Positions 52,521 through 62,611 of a DNA stretch of 64,000 nt are shown here, one piece after another. The position numbers were made by a program, and so were the translations under genes. The notes beneath the pieces are model-generated. The model worked only from the letters and a program-made list of their open reading frames with translations. It was not told the DNA's origin and searched no databases. Numbering within the stretch: the first letter of the stretch is position 1; each line of letters starts with the position of its first letter. Source of the stretch: Flavobacteriaceae bacterium (lineage in GTDB: Bacteria; Bacteroidota; Bacteroidia; Flavobacteriales; Flavobacteriaceae); contig JAFMCL010000004.1 of the NCBI GenBank assembly GCA_017857815.1, forward strand, positions 1 to 64,000, given 5' to 3'.

Positions 52521-55421
52521 ATGAAAACAAACTTTCTTTTTAAAACAGCAATGTTATTAAGTGCGATGCTGTTTTTAAATTCATCTTTTGCACAGAACAC
52601 CTTGAGTGGAACTGTCCTTGATGAATCAAATCAACCACTTCCTGGAGTAAATATTATCATTCAGGGAACGGCAATTGGAACAACGACAGATTTTGACGGA
52701 AATTTTTCGCTTAAAACTGACGAACAAATACCGCTTAAAGTCGAAGCGAGTTATTTAGGGTTTACTACTCAAATTATTGATGTGAATTCTGCTGATGCTT
52801 CAATTAATGTTTCTCTTCAACCCAGTACAGGTACATTAGACGAAATTGTTGTTTCCGCTTCAAGGTTTGCTCAGAAAGTGTTTGAGTCTCCAATTACGAT
52901 TGAGAAGTATAGTGCTCAACAGATAAAAGCTACAGCTGCGGCTGACTTTTTTAATGGATTAGAAAATGTCAAAGGTATACAATTACAACAAGGAGGTTTA
53001 TTGTTAAATCAAGTTGTTACTCGTGGTTTTGCTACCGTATATAATGAAGGTTTTGTTACGCTAGTTGATAACATGAACAATATGTCTCCATTATTTGGAT
53101 TTGCTATGGGAAACCTTATTGGTCTTAACGAACTAGATGTTCAAAGTGTTGAGGTAATTCCTGGTCCAGCTTCTGCTCTTTACGGAGCGGACGCTTACAA
53201 AGGAATCATGTTTTTAAATAGTAAAAATCCTTTTGAACATGAAGGGATTAGCGCATATTATAGAACAGGTGTTACCGAGCAAAAGGTTGCCGGACAAAAC
53301 ATGTTTACCGATATTGGTGTGAGATTAGCGACGAAACTTGGTGACAAATGGGCTGTCAAAGCTTCAGTTAGTCACAAGAAAGGAACAGAATGGATGCCTG
53401 GAGAATACTCTCATCAACCCATAGTAGGGGGCGAGGTTAACCCTGCTTATTCTAAAACATCTCCTGATTATGATGCATTAAATGTTTATGGTGAACGTTT
53501 GTTTACAAGTGCAAATACATGGAGTTTAGTCAAAATGTTAAACCCAGCAGGGGCATTGTTGGAAGCTGCAGCACCTGGATATTTTGATTCAGTTAGAAGC
53601 ACAGGATATAAGGATAGTGACGTTATCTCAAACAATGCCGAGAATACTAAAGGTACTTTCGCCATACATTTTAGACCAGACGAAAAAACTGAGATTAGTT
53701 TAACATCACTCATTGGAAGAGGAGATTCTCCACTTCAAGGATTTGGTAGATATGCCATGAAAGGGATTCAAATCCAACAACACAAACTTGAAATTGATAG
53801 AGGGAGACTAAATTTTAGATCCTATTATACTAGAGAAGAGGATGGTGACAGTTATCAACTATCTGCTGCTGCTACACTCATAGGAAATGCCCGTACTGCA
53901 AATAATGTTTCTCTTCCAGGAGGGTTAGGGGATTTTTATGGCCTTCAAGGCTGGTTTATTGACTACCAATTAGGTTATATGGGTACACTTGCTGCAGCGA
54001 GCTCATTAACACCTGATCTTACTGGTGTTGGGGCGTTAATTGCGACAAAAGTTGCCCCACACATTTTGACTGGTGGTACTTCAATTAATGATTTATTTGC
54101 AGCTCAAGGCGGAACATTGTTTGCACACCAAAACGCAAGACCAATTGCTGATGCAAATATGTTACAGCCTGGCTCTGCAGGTTTTCAGGCTGCTTTTGAT
54201 TCAGTTACTTCTCAAAACCTTCCGGTTACTAATGCTGGAGCGGGTATTTTTGATGATACCAAAACCTATAATTACGAATTAAATTATGATCTTTCAGATC
54301 TTACGGGTGATATCGATATATTGGTAGGTGGATCAATGAGAAAAACGGAACTTAATTCCAAAGGGACTATTTATTCTGATCAAGATGGGCCAATTGAATA
54401 CACAGAGTTTGGTGCTTATGCTCAAGGGGTTAAGAAGGTTTTTAATGATAGAATTGATCTTACTGCTTCGATCCGGGTTGATAAACACGAATTCTTTGAT
54501 GCAAATTTCACACCTAGAATAGGAGCGTTAATTGCCATAGACAAAAATCAGAATTTAAGAATGTCCTATCAAACTGGATTTAGAAATCCAACCAACCAAG
54601 ACCAATACATAGGACTGTTTGCTGGAGATGTTACTTTACTTGGAACTTCACCTGATAATATTAGCAGATACAATGGGACAGTATTGTTAAATAATGGCAA
54701 CCCAAATACATTTACGGGAGAATATGTCTTTAATAATGCATTCACCCAAGGAGGGGCTGCTGCGAACCTACAACATGTAAAGGCTGAAAAAATCACATCA
54801 TATGATTTAGGGTACAGGTTTAAAGGAAAAGGTTTAACTATTGATATATCCGGATATGTCACTAATTATACTGATAAAATCGGGTCTACTGATGCGTATG
54901 TGCCTGCCTTAACAGACCTTTTAGGTAATACAGCAACAATGACAAATTACAGACAATTGGGTGCCTATGCGATTTATCAAGCGGATTCAAACTCAAAGGA
55001 GGAATTAAGGACTTATGGACTAAGTGGGGAAGTAATAAAGACATTGTCGTCAAATTTCGTACTTAATGTTATTTATGATTACAATAAGTTAGATTATACT
55101 CAAAGAACCTCTGAAGGTTTTGAGGCTGGCTACAACACACCAGAGCACAATATCAAAGCAGGACTTCTTGGAAATTTTGACAAATTATCATTTAATGTTT
55201 CCAGTCGTTATACTTCAGAATATTATTACGAGGCATCATTTGTTGATGGCACGATAGACGCTAGAAATGTTATTGATGCGCAAGTATCATATGATTTACC
55301 TTCCATAAACGCTGTTATTAAAGTTGGTGGAAACAACATCGGAGGCGATGAATATTTTAGTGTATTAGGTGGTGGTAAAATAGGTTCTGTTTACTACACT
55401 GCAATAAACTTTAATTTCTAG
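52521..55421 (+). CDS. Large TonB-dependent receptor (carboxypeptidase-regulatory-like N-terminus)
   Basis: A 966-residue outer-membrane receptor. Signal peptide about 1-25 (SSFAQ), a carboxypeptidase-D regulatory-like domain (27-110, LPGVNIIIQGTAIGTTTDFD), TonB-box-like LDEIVVSASR, plug (about 120-235, ending ALYGADAYKGIMFLNSK), and barrel to the final YYTAINFNF. The aromatic C-terminus suits Bam insertion. It lacks the SusC-specific adjacent SusD gene, so a polysaccharide role is not supported; the ligand is unknown. It stands alone behind a strong terminator. Confidence 0.9.
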   Translation: MKTNFLFKTAMLLSAMLFLNSSFAQNTLSGTVLDESNQPLPGVNIIIQGTAIGTTTDFDGNFSLKTDEQIPLKVEASYLGFTTQIIDVNSADASINVSLQPSTGTLDEIVVSASRFAQKVFESPITIEKYSAQQIKATAAADFFNGLENVKGIQLQQGGLLLNQVVTRGFATVYNEGFVTLVDNMNNMSPLFGFAMGNLIGLNELDVQSVEVIPGPASALYGADAYKGIMFLNSKNPFEHEGISAYYRTGVTEQKVAGQNMFTDIGVRLATKLGDKWAVKASVSHKKGTEWMPGEYSHQPIVGGEVNPAYSKTSPDYDALNVYGERLFTSANTWSLVKMLNPAGALLEAAAPGYFDSVRSTGYKDSDVISNNAENTKGTFAIHFRPDEKTEISLTSLIGRGDSPLQGFGRYAMKGIQIQQHKLEIDRGRLNFRSYYTREEDGDSYQLSAAATLIGNARTANNVSLPGGLGDFYGLQGWFIDYQLGYMGTLAAASSLTPDLTGVGALIATKVAPHILTGGTSINDLFAAQGGTLFAHQNARPIADANMLQPGSAGFQAAFDSVTSQNLPVTNAGAGIFDDTKTYNYELNYDLSDLTGDIDILVGGSMRKTELNSKGTIYSDQDGPIEYTEFGAYAQGVKKVFNDRIDLTASIRVDKHEFFDANFTPRIGALIAIDKNQNLRMSYQTGFRNPTNQDQYIGLFAGDVTLLGTSPDNISRYNGTVLLNNGNPNTFTGEYVFNNAFTQGGAAANLQHVKAEKITSYDLGYRFKGKGLTIDISGYVTNYTDKIGSTDAYVPALTDLLGNTATMTNYRQLGAYAIYQADSNSKEELRTYGLSGEVIKTLSSNFVLNVIYDYNKLDYTQRTSEGFEAGYNTPEHNIKAGLLGNFDKLSFNVSSRYTSEYYYEASFVDGTIDARNVIDAQVSYDLPSINAVIKVGGNNIGGDEYFSVLGGGKIGSVYYTAINFNF

Positions 55422-55441
55422 TAATAGTTAATTGAAACTCT

Positions 55442-55476
55442 AAAAAAAGGCATTCATTTTGAATGCCTTTTTTTTT
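55442..55476 (+). terminator. Strong intrinsic terminator after the large receptor gene
   Basis: GGCATTC (55449-55455) and GAATGCC (55461-55467) form a 7-base-pair stem with a 5-base loop. It is preceded by A7 and followed by T9, so it may work in both directions. Confidence 0.9.
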
Positions 55477-55630
55477 GGAACAAATCAAACGCAAAGACAT
55501 TTATTCTAGTTGATTGTTTTAAGACCAAAGAACCCCTTTATAATAATTAATACCATCTGATATTTTATTCTGGTTATGATGCTAGATTATTGGGTTGGTG
55601 TTGATTTAATTTCTTTGTTGCAGAATGTTT

Positions 55631-55774
55631 CTAATGATATATCGTGTCAGTTAGACCTGCCAAATAACCAATAGGATTGTTTTTAAACAAAGTTGCTTGA
55701 TCTAATCTGCCCAATCTACAAGGAATAATTGACGAGAAGACCGGAGGATAATACAAATAAATACGTTGGAACAT
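55631..55774 (-). CDS. Candidate 47-residue ORF of unknown status
   Basis: ATG at 55774 to TAG, encoding MFQRIYLYYPPVFSSIIPCR then LGRLDQATLFKNNPIGYLAG and LTDTIYH. The composition is richer in Pro, Gly and Arg than random AT-rich DNA usually gives. There is no SD, no upstream promoter box, and the frame stays open a little above the ATG, so it could be a relic of a larger gene. No family recognised. Confidence 0.25.
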   Translation of the reverse strand: MFQRIYLYYPPVFSSIIPCRLGRLDQATLFKNNPIGYLAGLTDTIYH

Positions 55775-55870
55775 GGTATAAGAATTAAGCGTTTTTAAAT
55801 ATATTAAAAATAAAAAACAAGCTTAGTTACAAAAATTCAGAAACAGGGCAATTTTTTGGATTGAACCCCA

Positions 55871-55878
55871 TATATTTG
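55871..55878 (+). promoter_or_regulatory. -7 promoter box TATATTTG for atpD-atpC
   Basis: A perfect TANNTTTG match 45 bases before the atpD ATG. A TTTG at 55855-55858 is closer than the standard -33 spacing. Confidence 0.5.
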
Positions 55879-55904
55879 CAGCTTGAAATAAACATTAAAA
55901 ATAA

Positions 55905-57434
<1,530 letters not shown>

Positions 57435-57435
57435 C

Positions 57436-57714
57436 ATGTATTTAGAAATCGTTTCCCCAGAAGCCACACTTTTTAGTGGTGAAGTTGATTCCGTTATCGT
57501 TCCTGGAACTTCCGGAGATTTTCAGATGTTAAACAATCACGCACCTGTCGTTTCTACTCTCAAAGGAGGGACAGTAAGAATCACTGGAGCGATAACCATT
57601 GAAGACACGGTGAAGGACATGTTTACCCAGGATGGTGCCAATGTTAATTTATTTACAATTAGTTCAGGTACTGTTGAGATGAGGAATAATAAATTGATTC
57701 TTCTCGCCGACTAA
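57436..57714 (+). CDS. atpC: F1F0 ATP synthase subunit epsilon, short form
   Basis: A 92-residue protein with the N-terminal beta-sandwich of subunit epsilon (MYLEIVSPEATLFSGEVDSV, then FQMLNNHAPVVSTLKGG). The C-terminal two-helix domain that inhibits ATP hydrolysis in many bacteria is absent; the chain stops at NNKLILLAD. Short epsilons are usual in Bacteroidetes. It couples the gamma subunit to the c-ring. It starts 1 base after the atpD stop. Confidence 0.95.
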   Translation: MYLEIVSPEATLFSGEVDSVIVPGTSGDFQMLNNHAPVVSTLKGGTVRITGAITIEDTVKDMFTQDGANVNLFTISSGTVEMRNNKLILLAD

Positions 57715-57749
57715 TTTTCTTTTACTACTTTAACCCCTACTTAATAGTT

Positions 57750-59582
57750 ATGAAAAGAAACTTACAACTGATGTTGTGCCTGCTTACATGTTTTGCCATT
57801 TCGTTTGCGCAAGACGATTCACAAGATTTATTACCCGAAGAAAAACTCACTGAAGTTGTAATTTCTTCCTCAAGATTAGAAATCCCACTCTCTCAAAACT
57901 CACACTCCATACAGATCATTAGCGCTGATCAAATTAAACAAAGTGGGGCTACCAATGTCGTTGACTTACTTCAGCAAGTTGCGGGGGTAGACATCCGCCG
58001 CAGGGGAGCAGGAGCTACTCAGGCTGATTTATACATTCGTGGTGGAACCTTCGATCAAACACTTCTTTTGATTGATGGAATTAAAATGGAAGATGCGCAA
58101 ACTGGTCACCATACGCTAAACTTTATTCCCCCTCCAGAAGTCATTCAACGCATCGAGATCGTAAAAGGCCCTGCCGCACGAACTTTTGGGCAAAATGCTT
58201 TTACGGGAGCCATAAACATTATTACCAAAAAGGATATTGCTGAAAGTATTTCTCTAGGCCTTCAGCAGGGTTCTTATGATCAAACCAACGGTAACATTAT
58301 GTTGGGAAGCTCAAATGAAAAAACAAGCGTAATCGGTTTTGCGTCCAAAAACACTTCCGATGGATACCGGTATAACACGGATTATGATCAAAATCATATT
58401 TTTGTTAAATCGACCTTTTTTAAGCACAAAACCCCCTTTGATTTAATCACTTCTTTTTCTTCCAGAAAATTTGGTGGTAATGGCTTTTATGCGAATCCTG
58501 ACGCCATCGATCAATATGAAGAAACGCAAGCCAGTTTAGTTGCTTTGTCCACTCGAGTCAATAAAGAGGAATGGATTTTTAAACCCAAAATCTATTGGAG
58601 AAGGGGACAAGACATGTATGAATTTGTAAGAGGGAAACCAGAAATCTACCGCAACCTTCACATCACCAATAAAGTTGGAGTGGCATTTGATGCCAGTGTA
58701 ATTTCTGACCTGGGCAATGTAGGGATGGGATTTGATTTTTCTCGCGTAGCAATAAGCAGTAATAACCTTGGAGAACGCGAAAGAACCTTAATGAATTTAT
58801 TTATAGAACACCGCTTTTATTTGTTGGATAAATTAATTGACATTACCCAAGGACTCGCAGCCAATTATTATTCCGATTTTAAATGGAATGCTTTTCCTGG
58901 GATTGATTTGGGATTAAATTTGAGTCCCAATTTTAAACTATATTCTAACTTAGGTTTTACTTATCGCGTACCGACTTTTACAGACCTTTATTACACTGAC
59001 AGAACGACAACTGGAAACGCAGATTTACTTCCAGAAGAAGCTTTTTCTAAAGAAGTTGGAATGCGTTTGACCCAACCTTCCTATTCCCTTTCTGTCGCTT
59101 ATTTCGATCGATCGTCATCAAATCTAATTGATTATGTCAAAAAAACCGACACAGCACTTTGGAAAGCAGAGAACATTCAAAGGCTAGACACTCATGGAAT
59201 TGATTTTGAGTTTTCTACGAATTTTGAATTTAAAGCCATAAAGCATCGCCTCAAAATTGGGTATTCTTATCTTGAAAATAGCTTGAGGGACATCACTTTT
59301 GATTTTTCTAAATACGTCATCAACAACGCTTTAAAACACCATTGGGTAACTTCCTATAGCACCACTATTTTTGAGAAGATTACGACAGCTTTGGTCTATA
59401 AATATGCAGAAAGAACAGGAGGTAATTCCTATAGGGTTTTGGATTTTAACGCCCAGTGGAACCTCAAACCTTTTGAGCTGAGTGTTTCTTTTAATAATAT
59501 TTTAAATGAAGTCTATTCCGAAACAAACTTGATCCCAATGCCCAAAGGAAATGGATTGTTTGGGGTTCGGTATACCTTCTAA
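57750..59582 (+). CDS. TonB-dependent receptor, BtuB-like
   Basis: A 610-residue receptor without the N-terminal carboxypeptidase-like domain. Signal peptide about 1-20 (AISFAQ), TonB-box-like LTEVVISSSR (33-42), plug (to about 165: VVDLLQQVAGVDIRRRGAGA, then QRIEIVKGPAARTFGQNAFT) and a compact barrel ending in GVRYTF. Size and plug wording resemble cobalamin/siderophore (BtuB/CirA) receptors. It follows atpC by 35 bases on the same strand. No cobalamin riboswitch is visible in that short gap, so the ligand is open. Confidence 0.88.
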   Translation: MKRNLQLMLCLLTCFAISFAQDDSQDLLPEEKLTEVVISSSRLEIPLSQNSHSIQIISADQIKQSGATNVVDLLQQVAGVDIRRRGAGATQADLYIRGGTFDQTLLLIDGIKMEDAQTGHHTLNFIPPPEVIQRIEIVKGPAARTFGQNAFTGAINIITKKDIAESISLGLQQGSYDQTNGNIMLGSSNEKTSVIGFASKNTSDGYRYNTDYDQNHIFVKSTFFKHKTPFDLITSFSSRKFGGNGFYANPDAIDQYEETQASLVALSTRVNKEEWIFKPKIYWRRGQDMYEFVRGKPEIYRNLHITNKVGVAFDASVISDLGNVGMGFDFSRVAISSNNLGERERTLMNLFIEHRFYLLDKLIDITQGLAANYYSDFKWNAFPGIDLGLNLSPNFKLYSNLGFTYRVPTFTDLYYTDRTTTGNADLLPEEAFSKEVGMRLTQPSYSLSVAYFDRSSSNLIDYVKKTDTALWKAENIQRLDTHGIDFEFSTNFEFKAIKHRLKIGYSYLENSLRDITFDFSKYVINNALKHHWVTSYSTTIFEKITTALVYKYAERTGGNSYRVLDFNAQWNLKPFELSVSFNNILNEVYSETNLIPMPKGNGLFGVRYTF

Positions 59583-59586
59583 AAAT

Positions 59587-60066
59587 TCATTTAGATTTTT
59601 CAAGTTTCGCAAGGGTTTTGGAAATCATATCTGATTCCCAACCTCGGTATTGAAGTGCTTCCCAAACTTTTTTCTTGCGAATGATTGCGGACTTACTCGC
59701 ATTAGCATTCCAATATTTTTCCACCAAATAGTTGCAGGTGGTTTGATAGTCTTTATCAGAAATCTCCTTCATGGCTTCCTCGATGTTCCAAGGAGATATA
59801 TTTCTCATTTTAAGCGCTCTGTTGATTCGGATTTTACCCCACCGCTTAATCCTAAATTTACCTCTTGCATAACTTTGAGAAAATCGAGTTTCGTTAAGAT
59901 AATTATCCTCAATCAGACCACTGATGATGATCTCAATTTCGTTAGTATAAACCCCCATGTCTCGAAGCTTCTGTTTTACTTCTTTGTGGCAACGATCTTG
60001 ATAAGCGCAATATTTTTCAATTTTACGCTTGGCCTCTTCGGGGGTAAGGGATTTTGATTCTGACAT
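59587..60066 (-). CDS. recX: RecA regulatory protein RecX
   Basis: A 159-residue helical protein that modulates RecA filaments. It contains the three-helix repeats of the family: AKRKIEKYCAYQDRCHKEVK, the loop FSQSYARGKFRIKRWGKIRI, and the C-terminal WEALQYRGWESDMI. Stands alone on the minus strand, 4 bases from the convergent receptor gene; recA is not in the window. Confidence 0.92.
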   Translation of the reverse strand: MSESKSLTPEEAKRKIEKYCAYQDRCHKEVKQKLRDMGVYTNEIEIIISGLIEDNYLNETRFSQSYARGKFRIKRWGKIRINRALKMRNISPWNIEEAMKEISDKDYQTTCNYLVEKYWNANASKSAIIRKKKVWEALQYRGWESDMISKTLAKLEKSK

Positions 60067-60195
60067 AGCTTACTTGAAGTAAAGATAATAGAAGTTTATT
60101 TTTTAACAGGATTTGATTTTCACAATAATTCCTAATTCTTACACATTGAGTTTTTTTATTGTATTTTAATAAATTAAAAAAATACAATTTAAAAG

Positions 60196-62571
60196 ATGAA
60201 AAAACATGTTTTTTACACTTTAGGCAAGATTTTTTTGGCACTTCTTATCATCAGTTGTAAATCTCCAATTAAAAACGAAACACCTCCCGATGTATTGTGG
60301 TACGACCAACCTGCGGCTGACTGGAATGAGGCTTTGCCACTTGGTAACGGAAAACTTGGTGTGATGGTTTTTGGAAACACATCGAACGAAAGAATCCAGT
60401 TAAACGATGACTCCCTGTGGCCATTAGATCGAGAAGATTGGAATGAGCCCGAGGGAAATAAACAAGACATAGATCAAATAAGAACCTTATTGTTTAACGG
60501 ACAAAACGAAGCAGCAGACAATCTTTTTTTAGAAAAATTTTCTCGCAAGAAAGTGGTTCGTTCTCATCAAACCCTTGGAGATTTATTTTTGAATTTCGAT
60601 CATCAAAACATTACGGACTACCGCCGAGAACTCAATATAAGCAATGCGATTTCTACAATTTCTTACAAGTCAAATGGTAATAAAATAACTGAGAAGGTTT
60701 TTGTGTCAAATCCTCACAAGGTCATTGTAGTTGAACTCACTTCTGAGGCAGAAGAAGGTCTCAATGGGTCCATTTTCCTCAGCAGACCTATGGACAATGG
60801 CTTCCCAACAGTAAAGACTTTTACGACTTCTCAAAATCTTTTACTAATGAAAGGAGAGGTCACGCAAAGGGAAGGACATTTTGAAAAAACACCTTTTCCA
60901 CTTTTAGAAGGGGTTGAGTTTGAAACTTGTTTAAAAATCAATAACGAATCAGGTAAAGTGATTCGTGGGAAAGATTTTTTAGAACTTAAAAATGTTAAAA
61001 AAGCGACGCTTTATCTCGTTTCTAATTCCTCCTATTATTTTGACGAATATTCAAAACAAAATCAATTGGACTTAGAATCAATTGGGACAAAAGATTTTGA
61101 TGACCTTAAAAAAGAACACCTTAAGGACTATCAGAATTTATACAATAGACTTGATTTTCAATTGACTGATAATGCAATGGATGAACTCCCAACAGATCGT
61201 CGAATTGAGAGAATAAAAAACGGTGCCGTCGATTTGGGCTTGGAGGTATTGCTTTTTAAATACGGCAGGTATTTACTGATTGCTTCTTCAAGAGTAGGAA
61301 CCAACCCCGCAAACCTTCAAGGCCTTTGGAACGAACACATCAATGCACCTTGGAATGCAGATTATCATCTTAACATCAACCTTCAAATGAATTATTGGTT
61401 GGCCGATGTGACCAATCTGGGAGAACTCAACCAACCCTTGTTTGATTATATTGACAAGCTTGTTGAAAACGGAAAAGTTACTGCAAAGGAAAATTTTGGC
61501 TGTGGCGGGTCGTTTTTGCCTCACGCTACGGATCTTTGGGCACCAACTTGGATGAGAGGTCCAAGGCCACAGTATGGCCTTTCTATGGGTGCTGGCGGAT
61601 GGATGATGCAGCACTATTGGGAGCATTATAAATTCACCAATGATATTAACTTTTTAAAGGATCGGACTTTTCCTGTATTGCATGAAGTTGCAAAGTTCTA
61701 CAGTGATTGGGTCACAGAAGACCCAAGAGATGGAACTCTAATTTCTGTCCCATCTACTTCACCAGAAAACTTGTTTATAAATGATAAGGGGACTCCCGTG
61801 GCGAGTTGTCTTGGAAGCGCGATGGATCAACAAGTGATTTCAGAAGTTTTTGACAATTATATTGAAACCTGCGAGATTTTACAACTTGAAAGTTCGTTTT
61901 TAGAAAAGATAAAAAAACAAAGGAAGAAGTTGCGCCCGGGGTTTGTTTTAGGAAAAACGGGTAGAATCCTTGAGTGGGATCGAGAATATGTTGAAACAGA
62001 GCCAGGGCACAGGCACATGTCGCATTTGTACGGATTCCATCCCGGGAATGATGTTTCGATTGATAAAACCCCAAAAATATTCAATGCAGTCAAAGAAACA
62101 TTGGATTATCGATTGGCAAACGGAGGCGCAGGAACTGGTTGGAGTCGGGCATGGCTAATCAATTGTAGCGCCAGACTATTAAATGGACAAATGGCACACG
62201 ATCATATTCAATTGTTATTTAAAAAATCGATAAGTAATAATCTTTTTGATATGCATCCACCGTTTCAGATCGACGGGAATTTCGGATATACTGCAGGTAT
62301 TACGGAGATGTTACTCCAGTCCCATGAAGATAATATCTTAAGGGTTTTACCAGCATTACCTCCATTATGGGAAACAGGTCATATCAAAGGATTAAAAGCA
62401 AGAGGAGGCCTAACCGTCGATTTGTATTGGAGCAATAATCGATTAAAAAAAGTAATGATTCAATCGAAGTTTAAAAGCAATTTTACCCTAATTGATCGGG
62501 ACAAAAGAATTGCTGTTGAAATTGAGGAAGGGGGTAACTTTGTTTATGAGCCTGCTGCAGGAAAAAAATAA
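60196..62571 (+). CDS. GH95-family alpha-L-fucosidase-like lipoprotein
   Basis: A 791-residue lipoprotein (lipobox IISC, Cys21) of glycoside hydrolase family 95. It opens WYDQPAADWNEALPLGNGKL; the catalytic asparagines are in HLNINLQMNYWLAD, the acid Glu in PSTSPENLF, and HMSHLYGFHPG and IDGNFGYTAG complete the site. GH95 enzymes invert alpha-1,2-fucosides or, in some subfamilies, alpha-L-galactosides, in plant and algal glycans. It stands alone, with no SusCD pair beside it, and its surface anchoring suggests extracellular trimming. An intrinsic hairpin follows. Confidence 0.92.
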   Translation: MKKHVFYTLGKIFLALLIISCKSPIKNETPPDVLWYDQPAADWNEALPLGNGKLGVMVFGNTSNERIQLNDDSLWPLDREDWNEPEGNKQDIDQIRTLLFNGQNEAADNLFLEKFSRKKVVRSHQTLGDLFLNFDHQNITDYRRELNISNAISTISYKSNGNKITEKVFVSNPHKVIVVELTSEAEEGLNGSIFLSRPMDNGFPTVKTFTTSQNLLLMKGEVTQREGHFEKTPFPLLEGVEFETCLKINNESGKVIRGKDFLELKNVKKATLYLVSNSSYYFDEYSKQNQLDLESIGTKDFDDLKKEHLKDYQNLYNRLDFQLTDNAMDELPTDRRIERIKNGAVDLGLEVLLFKYGRYLLIASSRVGTNPANLQGLWNEHINAPWNADYHLNINLQMNYWLADVTNLGELNQPLFDYIDKLVENGKVTAKENFGCGGSFLPHATDLWAPTWMRGPRPQYGLSMGAGGWMMQHYWEHYKFTNDINFLKDRTFPVLHEVAKFYSDWVTEDPRDGTLISVPSTSPENLFINDKGTPVASCLGSAMDQQVISEVFDNYIETCEILQLESSFLEKIKKQRKKLRPGFVLGKTGRILEWDREYVETEPGHRHMSHLYGFHPGNDVSIDKTPKIFNAVKETLDYRLANGGAGTGWSRAWLINCSARLLNGQMAHDHIQLLFKKSISNNLFDMHPPFQIDGNFGYTAGITEMLLQSHEDNILRVLPALPPLWETGHIKGLKARGGLTVDLYWSNNRLKKVMIQSKFKSNFTLIDRDKRIAVEIEEGGNFVYEPAAGKK

Positions 62572-62578
62572 CCATTAA

Positions 62579-62608
62579 AAAACCGCCAAGTATAAACAAG
62601 GCGGTTTT
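62579..62608. terminator. Bidirectional intrinsic terminator between GH95 and RNase G genes
   Basis: AAAACCGCC and GGCGGTTTT form a 9-base-pair stem with a 12-base loop between the converging genes. The A/T arms give a U tract in either direction. Confidence 0.85.
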
Positions 62609-62611
62609 AGT

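Noticed and set aside
52521-55421. SusC-type polysaccharide receptor
   Set aside because: No SusD lipoprotein gene is adjacent; the next gene is atpD, so a SusCD system is not supported.
57715-57749. Possible cobalamin riboswitch before the BtuB-like receptor
   Set aside because: Only 35 bases separate it from atpC, with no B12-box sequence.
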